54,029 bases of DNA from positions 1-54,029 of the forward strand of contig SUSU01000008.1 in the NCBI GenBank assembly GCA_015063225.1. Direction: 5' to 3'. Under the pieces are notes generated by a model, which was given only the letters and a program-made list of their open reading frames with translations, made no database searches and was not told where the DNA came from. The DNA comes from Thermoplasmata archaeon. Its GTDB lineage: Archaea; Thermoplasmatota; Thermoplasmata; Methanomassiliicoccales; Methanomethylophilaceae. Every line of letters starts with the position of its first letter. Position 1 is the stretch's first letter. Of this stretch, positions 22,327 to 31,227 are shown piece after piece. A program made the position numbers and the translations under genes.

Positions 22327-23721
22327 ATGGCTGAGAGGGTGTCGGTTACCGAACTCAACAGGAGGGTGAAGGAACTCCTCACCTCCACACCTTACCTCAG
22401 CAACATCTGGGTCGTGGGGGAGATCTCCAACCTCACCATTCAGTCCTCCGGACACGCGTATTTCTCCATCAAGGACGCCGGGGGAACCGTCTCCGCCGCG
22501 ATGTTCGCATCTGCCCTGAAAAGGATAGACTTCACCCCCGCGTCGTCGATGAAGATCGAGGCGTTCGGCCACGTGGACCTCTATCCTCCCACCGGAAGGT
22601 ATCAGTTCATAGTCGAGACCATGCGCAGGTCCGGAATCGGCGAGCTCTACCAGGAATACGAGAGACTCAAGAAGAAACTCGAGGGGGAGGGACTGTTCGA
22701 CGATTCCCGCAAACGCCCCATCCCCACATACCCCAAGGTCATCGGCGTAGTGACATCGCCCACCGGCGCGGTAATCCACGACATCATCACCACGACCGCA
22801 CGCCTCAACCCCGTGGACATCCTCCTGGCACCTGCGAAGGTCCAGGGCGACGGGGCGGCGGATTCCATCGTCGGAGGGATAGAGCTGCTCAACAAAGCGG
22901 GTGTGGACGTCATCATCGTGGGGCGCGGAGGAGGGTCCATCGAGGACCTCTGGGCGTTCAACGAGGAGAAGGTGGTCCGCGCCATCGCCGCATCCAAGGT
23001 GCCCGTGATATCCTCCGTCGGACACGAGACCGACTTCACGTTGGCGGATTTCGTAGCGGACAAGAGGGCGCCTACCCCCACAGGGGCCGCGGAGATGGCC
23101 GTGAGGAAACGCGTGGAGATACGCAGGGAGATCGAGGAGATGTTCCGCCGCGCGGGTGCCGCCCTCATGAACACCTACGGGACCATGGTGCACGATTTCG
23201 GAATCCTCGATGCGAAACTGGACCCGAGCAAGGCACGCGACAAGGTGGACATGCACGAGATGGAACTGGAGAGGCTCTCCGATGCCGCGGACACATCCAT
23301 GAGGATGAGGGTCATGTCCGCATCGCACACCCTGTCCGACCTCTACCCCAGGCCGGAATCCGCCCTGAGGGACATGATAATCAATGCGAAACAGAGGGCA
23401 CAGAACCTTTTCGTTCGCATCGAACCCGACATGTCGGACATCCTCCACCGCGGGAGGATGCGCATCGAGGGCATCGGGAACCGGCCGGACACGGCTATTG
23501 ATAAGAGATTGCAGTCAAGGGCGTCCGCCGTCGCCGAGAGATCGGCACGCATAGACGCCCTCAGCCCGTATGCGGTGCTCAGCAGGGGATACAGCTTCAT
23601 CACCGACACCGCAGGGAACACCATCACCTCGATCGAAGGGGTCGGGGTGGGGAGCGAGGTCACCATCCGCATGAGGGACGGCAGGGCCTCCGCGAAGATT
23701 ACAGGGAAGGAGAAGATATGA
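22327..23721 (+). CDS. xseA: Exodeoxyribonuclease VII large subunit
   Basis: The 464-residue protein has an N-terminal OB fold (VTELNRRVKELL...WVVGEISNL, GHAYFSIKD), the catalytic core (VTSPTGAVIHDI, GRGGGSIEDLWAFN, SSVGHETDFTLADFVADKRAPTP), a helical middle and a C-terminal beta hairpin (LSRGYSFI...GVGSEVTIRM). ExoVII degrades single-stranded DNA. XseA is mainly bacterial, and its presence here suggests old transfer. It overlaps xseB by 4 bases (ATGA). Confidence 0.95.
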   Translation: MAERVSVTELNRRVKELLTSTPYLSNIWVVGEISNLTIQSSGHAYFSIKDAGGTVSAAMFASALKRIDFTPASSMKIEAFGHVDLYPPTGRYQFIVETMRRSGIGELYQEYERLKKKLEGEGLFDDSRKRPIPTYPKVIGVVTSPTGAVIHDIITTTARLNPVDILLAPAKVQGDGAADSIVGGIELLNKAGVDVIIVGRGGGSIEDLWAFNEEKVVRAIAASKVPVISSVGHETDFTLADFVADKRAPTPTGAAEMAVRKRVEIRREIEEMFRRAGAALMNTYGTMVHDFGILDAKLDPSKARDKVDMHEMELERLSDAADTSMRMRVMSASHTLSDLYPRPESALRDMIINAKQRAQNLFVRIEPDMSDILHRGRMRIEGIGNRPDTAIDKRLQSRASAVAERSARIDALSPYAVLSRGYSFITDTAGNTITSIEGVGVGSEVTIRMRDGRASAKITGKEKI

Positions 23722-23957
23722 GCGAAGAGAAGACAGTGGAGAACATGACCTTCGAGGAATGCATGAACGAACTCAACGACCTGGTGGCCAAACTCGAATC
23801 GGGCGAACTCGACCTCGACGAGAGCCTCAAGGTCTACGAGAGGGCGGTCAAGATCCGCGAGCGCTGCCGCTCCATCCTCGACGATGCGGAACGCAAGGTT
23901 CAGACCATCATGGCCTCCGCCGGCGGGGAGAAGCGCGAGGACTTCACCGACGAGTGA
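23718..23957 (+). CDS. xseB: Exodeoxyribonuclease VII small subunit
   Basis: The 79 residues show the typical short helical hairpin: MTFEECMNELNDLVAKLESGELDLDESLKVYERAVKI followed by RCRSILDDAERKV. It binds the XseA helical region many times over. It is translationally coupled to xseA. Its last 14 bases overlap the 3' end of the convergent TOPRIM gene. Confidence 0.94.
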   Translation: MSEEKTVENMTFEECMNELNDLVAKLESGELDLDESLKVYERAVKIRERCRSILDDAERKVQTIMASAGGEKREDFTDE

Positions 23958-24801
23958 TGCGCCAAAGAGCCAGATTATGCTTTCCGGCATATTCGGAGGT
24001 CATCGCGAAAAGCATGGTGCCGGCGAACATGTCGTCGCTGTAGGCAAGACGCAGCGCGCCCGACACCGTGTTGGAATCGATGTATTTCGCGTTGTACGAA
24101 CCGAATATGGACGTCAGCCCGATGGCGAGTATCGCCGTCGCATCGTGTCCGCGGACGGCATCCCACGGGTCGTCGAGCTTCTTGACCAGGTCGCGCACCT
24201 GTTCCGCCACGGCGAGGGACGAGGACATCTGACCCATCGACTGCCCGTACACCTCCTGCACCATGCGGGCGACGTCGATGGCAAGGGTCTTCCGGTTGAT
24301 GAACAGCCTGTGGTTCAGATCCTTGAAACTGAGGCTCATGCCGCGTTTGTATGAGAGGTACATCAGTATCCCGATGGGCGCGGCAGCCTTTCCCAGTACA
24401 TCGCGGACGCTGCCGTTGACCTTCTCGAAACGCTGGAGGAGATCCCTGTCGGCATACTCCGACAGCACCCCTTCCAGAGCCTCGGAGCACATGAGGCCGC
24501 CCTCGAGGTCACGGCGGTCGGTGTAGAACACCGGTTCCTTCACGGTCCTCCCCGTCATCCCGTCAAGGTCCCTGTCGACTATCCCCATGACGGCATTGTC
24601 ACCGCGCCTGATGCATTCGGCGACGGTGGCCTTGACGTTGGTCTTGGAGGATGCGGCGATGGCGGTCGCACCCTCTCCGAGGAATTTGCCGTAGAGCCTG
24701 ACATCGGTAGTACCCTCGACCACGAGGTAGGTGCCGGTGAACCTGGAACGGGACATGGAGATCTCGTTCGCGACGTCATCGGCGGTCAGGAATGAGATCA
24801 T
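23944..24801 (-). CDS. DUF4435-like TOPRIM nuclease, candidate AriB-type effector
   Basis: The 285-residue protein starts with a TOPRIM domain: strand YLVVEGTTDVRLYGKFL with E29 and D33, and GIVDRDLDG with D76, D78 and D80, followed by the DUF4435-like FYTDRRDLEGGLM. The rest is mostly helical. An ABC-type ATPase gene lies 4 bases upstream on the same strand. An ATPase plus DUF4435 pair is the layout of PARIS, in which AriA (ATPase) holds and releases AriB (TOPRIM nuclease) on phage infection. The lengths fit that pair. OLD-family nucleases instead fuse the two functions in one protein. Domains are well supported; the defence role is inferred. Confidence 0.8.
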   Translation of the reverse strand: MISFLTADDVANEISMSRSRFTGTYLVVEGTTDVRLYGKFLGEGATAIAASSKTNVKATVAECIRRGDNAVMGIVDRDLDGMTGRTVKEPVFYTDRRDLEGGLMCSEALEGVLSEYADRDLLQRFEKVNGSVRDVLGKAAAPIGILMYLSYKRGMSLSFKDLNHRLFINRKTLAIDVARMVQEVYGQSMGQMSSSLAVAEQVRDLVKKLDDPWDAVRGHDATAILAIGLTSIFGSYNAKYIDSNTVSGALRLAYSDDMFAGTMLFAMTSEYAGKHNLALWRITRR

Positions 24802-24805
24802 CTGA

Positions 24806-25849
24806 TCACTCGCGGACGTTACGGAGCTCCACTGCCTGGTCCCAGCAGTCGTGTATCACGGCGGGGGCGTGGGTGGAGACGACCATGGTGAGGTCCCTTA
24901 CCCTAGCGATGTCAGAAAGGAACTTCCCGAGCCTCTGCTGCCACGAGACGTGGAGGGATACCTCCGGCTCGTCGAGGATGACGAGCGATCCGGAATCCAC
25001 CCTGAACAGGAGGATGTAGAACATGATAAGGATCTGCTTCTCGCCGGACGAGAACCTCTCCACGGGGACGACCACGTTGGAACGGTCGAGCCTCGCCTCG
25101 AGGAACCCGAACTCGTTCAGATCCACCGTTTTGTCCTCGAATATGGAGTTGATGATATCCTTGTAGACGACGACGCTCTCGGCGAAACGGTAGTACCTGT
25201 CGCACCAATCCTTCAGTGAACGGGACAGGGCGCGGTAGTCGTCGGCATACTGGGATATCTCGTACCTGCTGGGTGGTATCCTGTATCCGGAGGGGAGCTC
25301 GGGCTCCAGACCGGCCTGCTTGATGAAGTCCATGCGGGCGATGAGGTCCCTGAATAGGTTCTCCACCTCCGCATCGGTGACCTTCCTGCCGTCATCGGGG
25401 ATGTCACGGAGCTTGGTGTCCGCGACGGCGGAGGCAAGGTTCTCCTTGAACTCGGTCATGTAATAGGTGATGCTCGGGACGAACTTCCCGTCCGCCTCGG
25501 CGACGTAGGTCCTCTCCGGGGAGATGTACGTGCATCCCATGATCGAGGAGAGCTCCTGTACGGAAACCTCCTCCTCGAGTTCGTTCCTCGATACCTGGAC
25601 CTTGAGTTCCTGATTGTAGTTCTCGACGATGAGACTGGAACCGTCATCGAAGAAGAGGTCGAGACGCTCGAAACACACCGTCCTGACATCCTCGAGGTTG
25701 GCGTTCAGTACATCCGAAACAAGCTTCATAAGGGTGGATTTCCCGAATCCGTTGGGGGAATGGACGAAGGTTATCCCGCTCTTGCAGAGGGATACCTCGT
25801 AATCGTATTCTCCGAACAGCCCATAGACGATGATCTTCGTGAGCTTCAT
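24806..25849 (-). CDS. ABC-type (AAA15/21) ATPase, candidate AriA-type sensor
   Basis: The 347-residue protein has Walker A NGFGKST (33-39), an ABC-like signature FSSGEKQ (about 263), Walker B VILDEPEVSLH (about 285-296) and STHAP with the switch histidine. This SMC/Rad50-like ATPase head is typical of defence ATPases such as AriA, OLD and RloC-type proteins. The insert between Walker A and the signature is helical and moderately short. ATG 25849 is preceded by GAGGAA; the frame runs 23 codons further upstream across the likely TATA box (25882-25889), so the shorter start is chosen. Co-transcribed with the TOPRIM gene, 4 bases apart. Confidence 0.85.
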   Translation of the reverse strand: MKLTKIIVYGLFGEYDYEVSLCKSGITFVHSPNGFGKSTLMKLVSDVLNANLEDVRTVCFERLDLFFDDGSSLIVENYNQELKVQVSRNELEEEVSVQELSSIMGCTYISPERTYVAEADGKFVPSITYYMTEFKENLASAVADTKLRDIPDDGRKVTDAEVENLFRDLIARMDFIKQAGLEPELPSGYRIPPSRYEISQYADDYRALSRSLKDWCDRYYRFAESVVVYKDIINSIFEDKTVDLNEFGFLEARLDRSNVVVPVERFSSGEKQILIMFYILLFRVDSGSLVILDEPEVSLHVSWQQRLGKFLSDIARVRDLTMVVSTHAPAVIHDCWDQAVELRNVRE

Positions 25850-25881
25850 TTCCTCTACCGCGTCCCATATCGGCGACAAGG

Positions 25882-25889
25882 TATTTAAT
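25882..25889 (-). promoter_or_regulatory. TATA box of the ATPase-TOPRIM pair
   Basis: TATTTAAT (ATTAAATA read leftward), about 37 bases upstream of the ATPase ATG, giving a leader of roughly 10-15 bases that includes the ribosome-binding site. Confidence 0.45.
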
Positions 25890-25918
25890 GAAAGGGAGAA
25901 AAGTCTGTTTTGAGACAA

Positions 25919-27265
25919 TCAGTCGGAGGGAGGACCGTCCTGTTCCTTTAACACCGGGGGCGGAGGGAACACGAAACCGAGGCCGGCCAACTCCTCACGT
26001 ACCACTTTCGACCTCTCCCTGTCGAACAGGTCTAGGTATTGGACATAGGTCTCCGAAACGGAATGCATGACGCCGTCCGGAAGGTTGCCCGCGACAAGTC
26101 CATCCCTGAGGATCTCGTAGGCGCGGGACAGGTCAGCGATGTCCAGGGCATCCTTTCTGCCCGATGAGGCGGAACGGTAATAGTATGCGAGGGGGAGGAG
26201 ACGGTCGTAAAGTCCGGAAGCGTCGGGTTCGCTGAGGATGGAGATCGCCTCGTCCATAGAATCCCTCATCCCGGGGTCGACGGCATCGACACTGTTGATG
26301 TATCTGGCTCTTTGCAGCAACGCTTCCGCGTAAGCACCCGGGAACCGGGCGGCGGAAGCACGGCAGGTCTTCACCATGTTCTTGATCGCCTCGGTGGCCT
26401 TCTTGTCCATCTGGGCCCCCTGCGCCGCCTCCGCGTATTCCCCGGAGAGTCTGCAAAGGGTGCGCAGGGACGTGTCGTCGGCAGGCATCCGAGAGACGTC
26501 GCGGATGGCCGATTCATAGCACCTCATCGCACCGCGGGGATCGGGTTTCGAAACGAGGATCACGCCCAACGCCTCGTTGATGCGGACCTTCACATATGGA
26601 TCGGCGGAGAGGATGCCGTCGGAGATCCCGCCCTCAAGGAGCGAACGGAGCTCGCGGACTGAATCCTGGGGATCCCCGGCATGGAGATGGGAGATTGCGG
26701 ATGCGATGATGAAGTCCATGCGGACCGGCGATTCCAGGGATCCGGATATATCCGAGAATCCCTCCATGTAGGATATTGCCTCGGACGGATCGCCCTGTTC
26801 GGTGAGCATCTCGGAGACCTCGATGACCGCCTTGATGCATTCCTCTGCGGCATCGTCCCATCCGTCCCCGCCGATGCATCCCCTGAACGCTTCTGCATTG
26901 CTCTTGAGGAGCCTGACCGCCTTCGAGGGACGTCCGCAGCGGGCACATGCGCGGGCGGCGGAGGCGTTAAGGGCAGCGGAACCGCGGACATCGGACGGGT
27001 CGGCGGAAGCGGCGTCCCTCTCCTCGAACGTCGGGAAGTACTCCGAAGGACCGTTGAAGAGGAGGATGTCCCCGTCGTCCGAGACCGAGACGGAGAGCGC
27101 GGTATCCCCGCAGGAGGGACAGGAACACACCGCACGGACCTCATCGTCGCAGACGGATGACGACAATACCGATGATTCCCCGCAAACCGGGCAGGGGGAG
27201 CTGCGGCTGCGGATGAGCCTGGCGACGGCGTACGGATTCCTGCCCCGGAGGGGATCGTCGAACAT
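25919..27265 (-). CDS. Zinc-ribbon and helical-repeat (TPR-like) protein
   Basis: The 448-residue protein begins with a paired-cysteine zinc ribbon (CPVCG near residue 25 and CSCPSCG near 50), then a short beta segment, a lone CARCGR, and from about 110 onwards helix pairs rich in Ala, Leu and Tyr that look like TPR or similar repeats (RLLKSNAEAF, EAISYMEGF, GAMRCYESAI, YAEALLQRARYI, LLPLAYYYR). The tail is proline-rich. Function unknown; a scaffold or sensor is plausible. The frame extends 25 codons upstream, but ATG 27265 is the better start. It is divergent from another repeat protein across 55 bases. Confidence 0.65.
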   Translation of the reverse strand: MFDDPLRGRNPYAVARLIRSRSSPCPVCGESSVLSSSVCDDEVRAVCSCPSCGDTALSVSVSDDGDILLFNGPSEYFPTFEERDAASADPSDVRGSAALNASAARACARCGRPSKAVRLLKSNAEAFRGCIGGDGWDDAAEECIKAVIEVSEMLTEQGDPSEAISYMEGFSDISGSLESPVRMDFIIASAISHLHAGDPQDSVRELRSLLEGGISDGILSADPYVKVRINEALGVILVSKPDPRGAMRCYESAIRDVSRMPADDTSLRTLCRLSGEYAEAAQGAQMDKKATEAIKNMVKTCRASAARFPGAYAEALLQRARYINSVDAVDPGMRDSMDEAISILSEPDASGLYDRLLPLAYYYRSASSGRKDALDIADLSRAYEILRDGLVAGNLPDGVMHSVSETYVQYLDLFDRERSKVVREELAGLGFVFPPPPVLKEQDGPPSD

Positions 27266-27320
27266 GCGAGATGATTCGGATGCGTGTATTTGTTTTTTAA
27301 CGGAAAACCGATGCAGGTAC
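27266..27320. promoter_or_regulatory. 55-base divergent promoter between two repeat proteins
   Basis: Both genes must be driven from this short gap, which has an A/T block (GTATTTGTTTTTTAA, 27286-27300) usable as a TATA box in both directions. Both transcripts would be leaderless or nearly so. Confidence 0.45.
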
Positions 27321-28154
27321 ATGGACGACGAGGAGACCATCCGTCAGATCCGCGATAACATCGCCAAGGGGAACAACGACATCGTACGCCCCCAGATTCT
27401 CGAGCTCGCGGCATCCGCGGCCGACAGGCCGATGACCCTCCTCACCTGCGCCTCCCTTTTCCTGACGTTGGGCGACGAGGACGGCTTCTCACGCGTCCTG
27501 TCGACCCTGGAATCCAATCTCCCGTCGGACACCGCCACGCTCGTCCAGATAGCCGAACCCCTCATCGCCCTCGACGTGCCCAAGAACGCACTCCGGGCAC
27601 TAGAGAACGCGGGCGACACCGACGAAGTCCTGTTCTGCAGGGCATCCGCCCTCCACGCGCTGATGAGGAACGAGGAGGCCCTCTCGACCCTGGATTCCAT
27701 CAAGGAGCCAGTCAAGGGTTCCGTTGTCCTGAGGATAGAGATCCTGGGCTCCCTGAAGAGGTTCGACGAGGCCATAGCGGCCGCCGAACCGCTCGTGAAC
27801 TCGCGGGATTACGCCGCTTCCCGCGCATACATCACCGTGCTCCTGCGTGCGGGCAGGGAGAAGGATGCGCAGCGCTTCGCCAAGGAACGTGCGAAGGACA
27901 AGACCGCCGACGGTTCCGCGCTGATGGCCCAGTACCAATGGCTGACAGGCAACGTCACGGCCACCGGCGCCTACGCCGCGAAGGCCATCAAGGCTGACGA
28001 GACCCACACCGGGGCGATGGAGTACCTGGGATACGGGCTCGCGTCCAAAGGCAACGTCCGCGAGGCAAAGATCGTCGCCGGGGCCATCAACGAGAGGGAA
28101 CCGGGCAATCCCGCCGCTTTCCGCATCATCATACTCTGCCGCAATGCGGAGTGA
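27321..28154 (+). CDS. TPR-repeat protein
   Basis: The 277 residues consist of helix pairs with TPR-like spacing and alanine/leucine signatures (LTCASLFLTLGDEDGFSRVL, EVLFCRASALHALMRNEEALSTL, EILGSLKRFDEAIAAAEPLV, AMEYLGYGLASKGNVREAKIVAGAI). There is no membrane segment or enzyme domain. ATG 27321 is chosen although the frame is open far upstream, because upstream codons overlap the divergent gene. It is probably a protein-protein adaptor. The shared promoter with the zinc-ribbon repeat protein hints at related roles. Confidence 0.75.
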   Translation: MDDEETIRQIRDNIAKGNNDIVRPQILELAASAADRPMTLLTCASLFLTLGDEDGFSRVLSTLESNLPSDTATLVQIAEPLIALDVPKNALRALENAGDTDEVLFCRASALHALMRNEEALSTLDSIKEPVKGSVVLRIEILGSLKRFDEAIAAAEPLVNSRDYAASRAYITVLLRAGREKDAQRFAKERAKDKTADGSALMAQYQWLTGNVTATGAYAAKAIKADETHTGAMEYLGYGLASKGNVREAKIVAGAINEREPGNPAAFRIIILCRNAE

Positions 28155-28157
28155 AGT

Positions 28158-29783
28158 TCAGTTCTTCTTCACGAACAGTCCCATGCGGACGGAGTGCCTC
28201 TTGGAACTCTGGAGGACCTCGGACCAGAACCTGCGGGTGAACATCATGAGGATGTACACCAACTCCATACGGCCGAGGTACATCAGGAAGCAGAGGATGA
28301 TCTTGCTCAGGTCGGTGGGTTCGAAGGACAGGCTGCCGGTACCGACCACGGTACCCGCGTTGCTGACGGCGGATACGGTGAGGTAAAGGCTGTTGAGCAT
28401 GTCGCTGTCCTCGATGACCATGATCGCGACGGTGGCGACTATCAGGGCGGCCATGAACAGGAGTGCGGTGGACAGAATGGAGGTAACCTGGTCGGAATCC
28501 ATCCTAGAACCGTCGACCTCCATGATGGTGACGGCACCGGGGTGCATGATCTTCTCCATACCGGCGAAGATGTAGGCCTTCATCGCCATCAGACGGTGTA
28601 TCTTGATACCTCCTGCAGTGGAACCCGAACATCCGCCGACGAACTGGACGATCAGAAGGATGACGGTGGCCACGGCAGGCCATGTCAGATAGTCGGCGAT
28701 GGCGAATCCCGCGGACGTACCCGAGGAGGAGACGGCGTACAGAGCCTGCCAGAAGTCGGCGAGACCGGTCTGCTCGGGAGTGTTGTAAATGAGAGCAACG
28801 GTAATGATAAGGGCGCAGGCGACGAACCATCCGATCATCATCTTCCACTCGCGGCTGCGCACGAGGAGGTTCTTCCTCTGGGTGATGCTGCGGACCATGA
28901 GGAAGAAGTTCGATGCACCGAGGATCATGAACACCCATGTGACGAACTGCACGGGAAAGCTGAAACTCGCCATGCTGTCGGAGAACGGCAGGAGACCGCC
29001 GGTGGACACGTTCGACATCGCGATGCAGATGCAGTCGAACAGGGTGAGACGGTCGCTGTCGATGCCGATTAGGCCGATGATGAGAAGCATGACTATCTCC
29101 AGGAACGTCAGCGCGGCGTACATCCTGACGAAGCTGAGGGCGGAGGTACGGATATCCTGGGAGAACTCGCTGCTGTTGCCACCGAACTCGTTGGAACCGA
29201 GGTTCTTACCGCCCATTCCGATCATCGGGAGAAGGAACGCGAACACGAACACGACGGTCATACCGCCGAACCACTGGATCATTGCCCTCCAGAGGAGGAT
29301 GGAATGGGGAGTGGCATCGAAGTCCTTCAGCATGGAGGAACCGGTGGTGGTGAATCCGGAGATGCCCTCGTAAACGGAGTCGATGAGCGGCATGCCGCTC
29401 CCGTAGAACGGCAGAATGGCGGAGATGAAACAGAGCACCCAGGTCTCCGTAATCAGCAGGATACCCACCGATGCCGAAATCTGGGAGAACCTGAAACGGA
29501 GATAGCAGTACAACCCGAACACGAGGAAGAACGGAGCGGGCATGAGGAAGAGCCAGAAGTCCTCCTTTGCGACCGCCGCATAGACGGTCATAATCAGTAG
29601 GATGACTCCCAGGACCAATGCCACGAGACCAAGGATCTTCATCACGCTGCTGTTGTATTTCTCAAGACGGGAGATACGCCCGGAAAGAACGGACAGCGAT
29701 GCCGACATCTTCCGGAAACGGGTATTTATGGAACCTATGCCGAAACTTTCTGTCTGCTGTTCTTCCTCGGGTAAATCGGACAT
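28158..29783 (-). CDS. trkH: TrkH-type potassium uptake membrane subunit
   Basis: The 541-residue integral membrane protein has the repeated P-loop and selectivity-filter pattern of the Trk/Ktr family: GISGFTTTGSS, AMSNVSTGGLL, YAVSSSGTSAGFA, the conserved GGCSGSTAGGIK block, and SAVSNAGTVVG. A cytoplasmic N-terminal tail of about 50 residues precedes the first helix. ATG 29783 lies one base after the trkA stop codon; a start at 29810 inside trkA is less likely. It forms a potassium channel/transporter with the TrkA ring encoded just upstream. Confidence 0.95.
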   Translation of the reverse strand: MSDLPEEEQQTESFGIGSINTRFRKMSASLSVLSGRISRLEKYNSSVMKILGLVALVLGVILLIMTVYAAVAKEDFWLFLMPAPFFLVFGLYCYLRFRFSQISASVGILLITETWVLCFISAILPFYGSGMPLIDSVYEGISGFTTTGSSMLKDFDATPHSILLWRAMIQWFGGMTVVFVFAFLLPMIGMGGKNLGSNEFGGNSSEFSQDIRTSALSFVRMYAALTFLEIVMLLIIGLIGIDSDRLTLFDCICIAMSNVSTGGLLPFSDSMASFSFPVQFVTWVFMILGASNFFLMVRSITQRKNLLVRSREWKMMIGWFVACALIITVALIYNTPEQTGLADFWQALYAVSSSGTSAGFAIADYLTWPAVATVILLIVQFVGGCSGSTAGGIKIHRLMAMKAYIFAGMEKIMHPGAVTIMEVDGSRMDSDQVTSILSTALLFMAALIVATVAIMVIEDSDMLNSLYLTVSAVSNAGTVVGTGSLSFEPTDLSKIILCFLMYLGRMELVYILMMFTRRFWSEVLQSSKRHSVRMGLFVKKN

Positions 29784-29784
29784 C

Positions 29785-31128
29785 TCACAGCCCCAGGAAC
29801 GGACGGCCAATCAGGCGGGTGATGATGACGGGATCGTATTCGGTCATGAACAGCACCATGCGGTCACCCGGGAGGACGCGGTCCAGTATGCCCGGGAAGA
29901 TGGGCTCCCCGTTGCGCACGAGGACAGCGAGGCGGATGCCCTCGGGGAAATACACGTCTCCGAGGGGTTTGCCGATGAAAGACATGGATTCCTCGGCGGT
30001 GAACATGAGGAGGACCTCGCCGGGACGGTCGAACACGAACGCCTGGTCGCTGTCCCCGGAGATGAGGTTGTCCGAAGTCTCGTTGATGATGACATTGTGG
30101 TACCCGATGATGCATTCGATGCCCGAGTACCTGAGCAGTTCGCCGTACTCCTCGGTGGTGTACTGGGAGACGACCTTCTTGACACCGAAACGGACACCGT
30201 TGACACAGATGAGAAGGTTCTCCTCCTCGGAGTCCGATACGCTGATGACCGCATCCGCGCGGTCCACGTTCTCGGAACGGAGGAAGACGGGGTCCGTGGT
30301 GTCGCCGTTGACGACAACGGCCTTGCTTAGCGTACGGGCGGCTGAGTTACAGAGAGCCAGATCCTTATCGATGATCTTGACGACATGCCTTCCGGGCGAG
30401 TCTATGATGGCGGAGGCGACGGCCACACCGAGCTCTCCTGCGCCGACCACGATGATGTTCCTGACGGGACGGGAGATCCCGATCTCGCTGTTGAAGCGGC
30501 GGATGGCCTCCTGGGAACCGATGATGGCGATCCTGTCCCCGTCGTGGATCTCGGAAGCATAGACGGACGTGATTATCTCGTCGGACCTGTAGATGGCGAG
30601 GATGGAACATCCATCGACCTTGATGTCCATGACGAAACGTCCCGAGAACTTGCTCCCCTTCTCCACGCGCAGGATGGCGAAGCACAGGCCGATGCTGCGG
30701 ATGCGGGAGAAGGCTACCACATTCTCCATGAGCGTGCACGCGGCGAGCCTGTCGGTGGCGGTGGTGCGGGGCGCGATGACCGAATCGACGCCCGGGATTC
30801 CCGACCCGTGGGGGAGGTAATCGCTGTTCTTGACGGTGGCGATGGTCTTGACCTCGGGATTGAAACGCTTGACCATTGAGCAGATGAAGATGTTGGTGCT
30901 GTCCTGATCTACGGAGGTCACGATGGCCTTGGGGCCGAACCTCGTGAGGGCGTTCTGGAGCACCCTGGGGTTGCTTGCATCGTTCCTGAGCACTGAGGTG
31001 TTCCTTAGTGACTGCGCCGCATCGGCCTTCTTGGAATCCTTCTCGATGATGACGACGGATCCGATACGCGAGGCGACAGCCGCAGCGGCCATTCCCACCC
31101 TGCCCGCACCGGTGATGATGACGGTCAT
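29785..31128 (-). CDS. trkA: TrkA-type potassium uptake regulator (two RCK units)
   Basis: The 447-residue cytoplasmic protein has two RCK modules, each with a Rossmann NAD/nucleotide-binding start (IITGAGRVGMAAA near residue 5, and NIIVVGAGELGVAVA near 225) and a following TrkA-C domain. It gates TrkH in response to nucleotides. ATG 31128 gives the standard beta-1 start MTVIITGAG; TTG 31143 in frame is possible but less typical. It is the first gene of the trkA-trkH operon, divergent from hisD. Confidence 0.94.
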   Translation of the reverse strand: MTVIITGAGRVGMAAAAVASRIGSVVIIEKDSKKADAAQSLRNTSVLRNDASNPRVLQNALTRFGPKAIVTSVDQDSTNIFICSMVKRFNPEVKTIATVKNSDYLPHGSGIPGVDSVIAPRTTATDRLAACTLMENVVAFSRIRSIGLCFAILRVEKGSKFSGRFVMDIKVDGCSILAIYRSDEIITSVYASEIHDGDRIAIIGSQEAIRRFNSEIGISRPVRNIIVVGAGELGVAVASAIIDSPGRHVVKIIDKDLALCNSAARTLSKAVVVNGDTTDPVFLRSENVDRADAVISVSDSEEENLLICVNGVRFGVKKVVSQYTTEEYGELLRYSGIECIIGYHNVIINETSDNLISGDSDQAFVFDRPGEVLLMFTAEESMSFIGKPLGDVYFPEGIRLAVLVRNGEPIFPGILDRVLPGDRMVLFMTEYDPVIITRLIGRPFLGL

Positions 31129-31196
31129 GATAACGGGACGCAATCCGCACGTCCATATTAACCGTTTCCGTGGGCGCGCACACGCGCCTGCGAACC

Positions 31197-31206
31197 ATAT
31201 TTATTA
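31197..31206 (+). promoter_or_regulatory. TATA box of the hisD operon
   Basis: ATATTTATTA centred 27 bases before the hisD ATG (31228), which predicts a leaderless hisD-ppk-ppx transcript. Confidence 0.6.
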
Positions 31207-31227
31207 AGGGAGCGCTTGGCGAGCCCC

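Noticed and set aside
23944..25849. Retron or OLD single-protein nuclease
   Set aside because: No reverse transcriptase is present, and ATPase and TOPRIM are on separate proteins, unlike OLD.
29784..29810. Upstream start for trkH inside trkA
   Set aside because: It adds nine residues without a ribosome-binding site, whereas ATG 29783 follows the trkA stop by one base.
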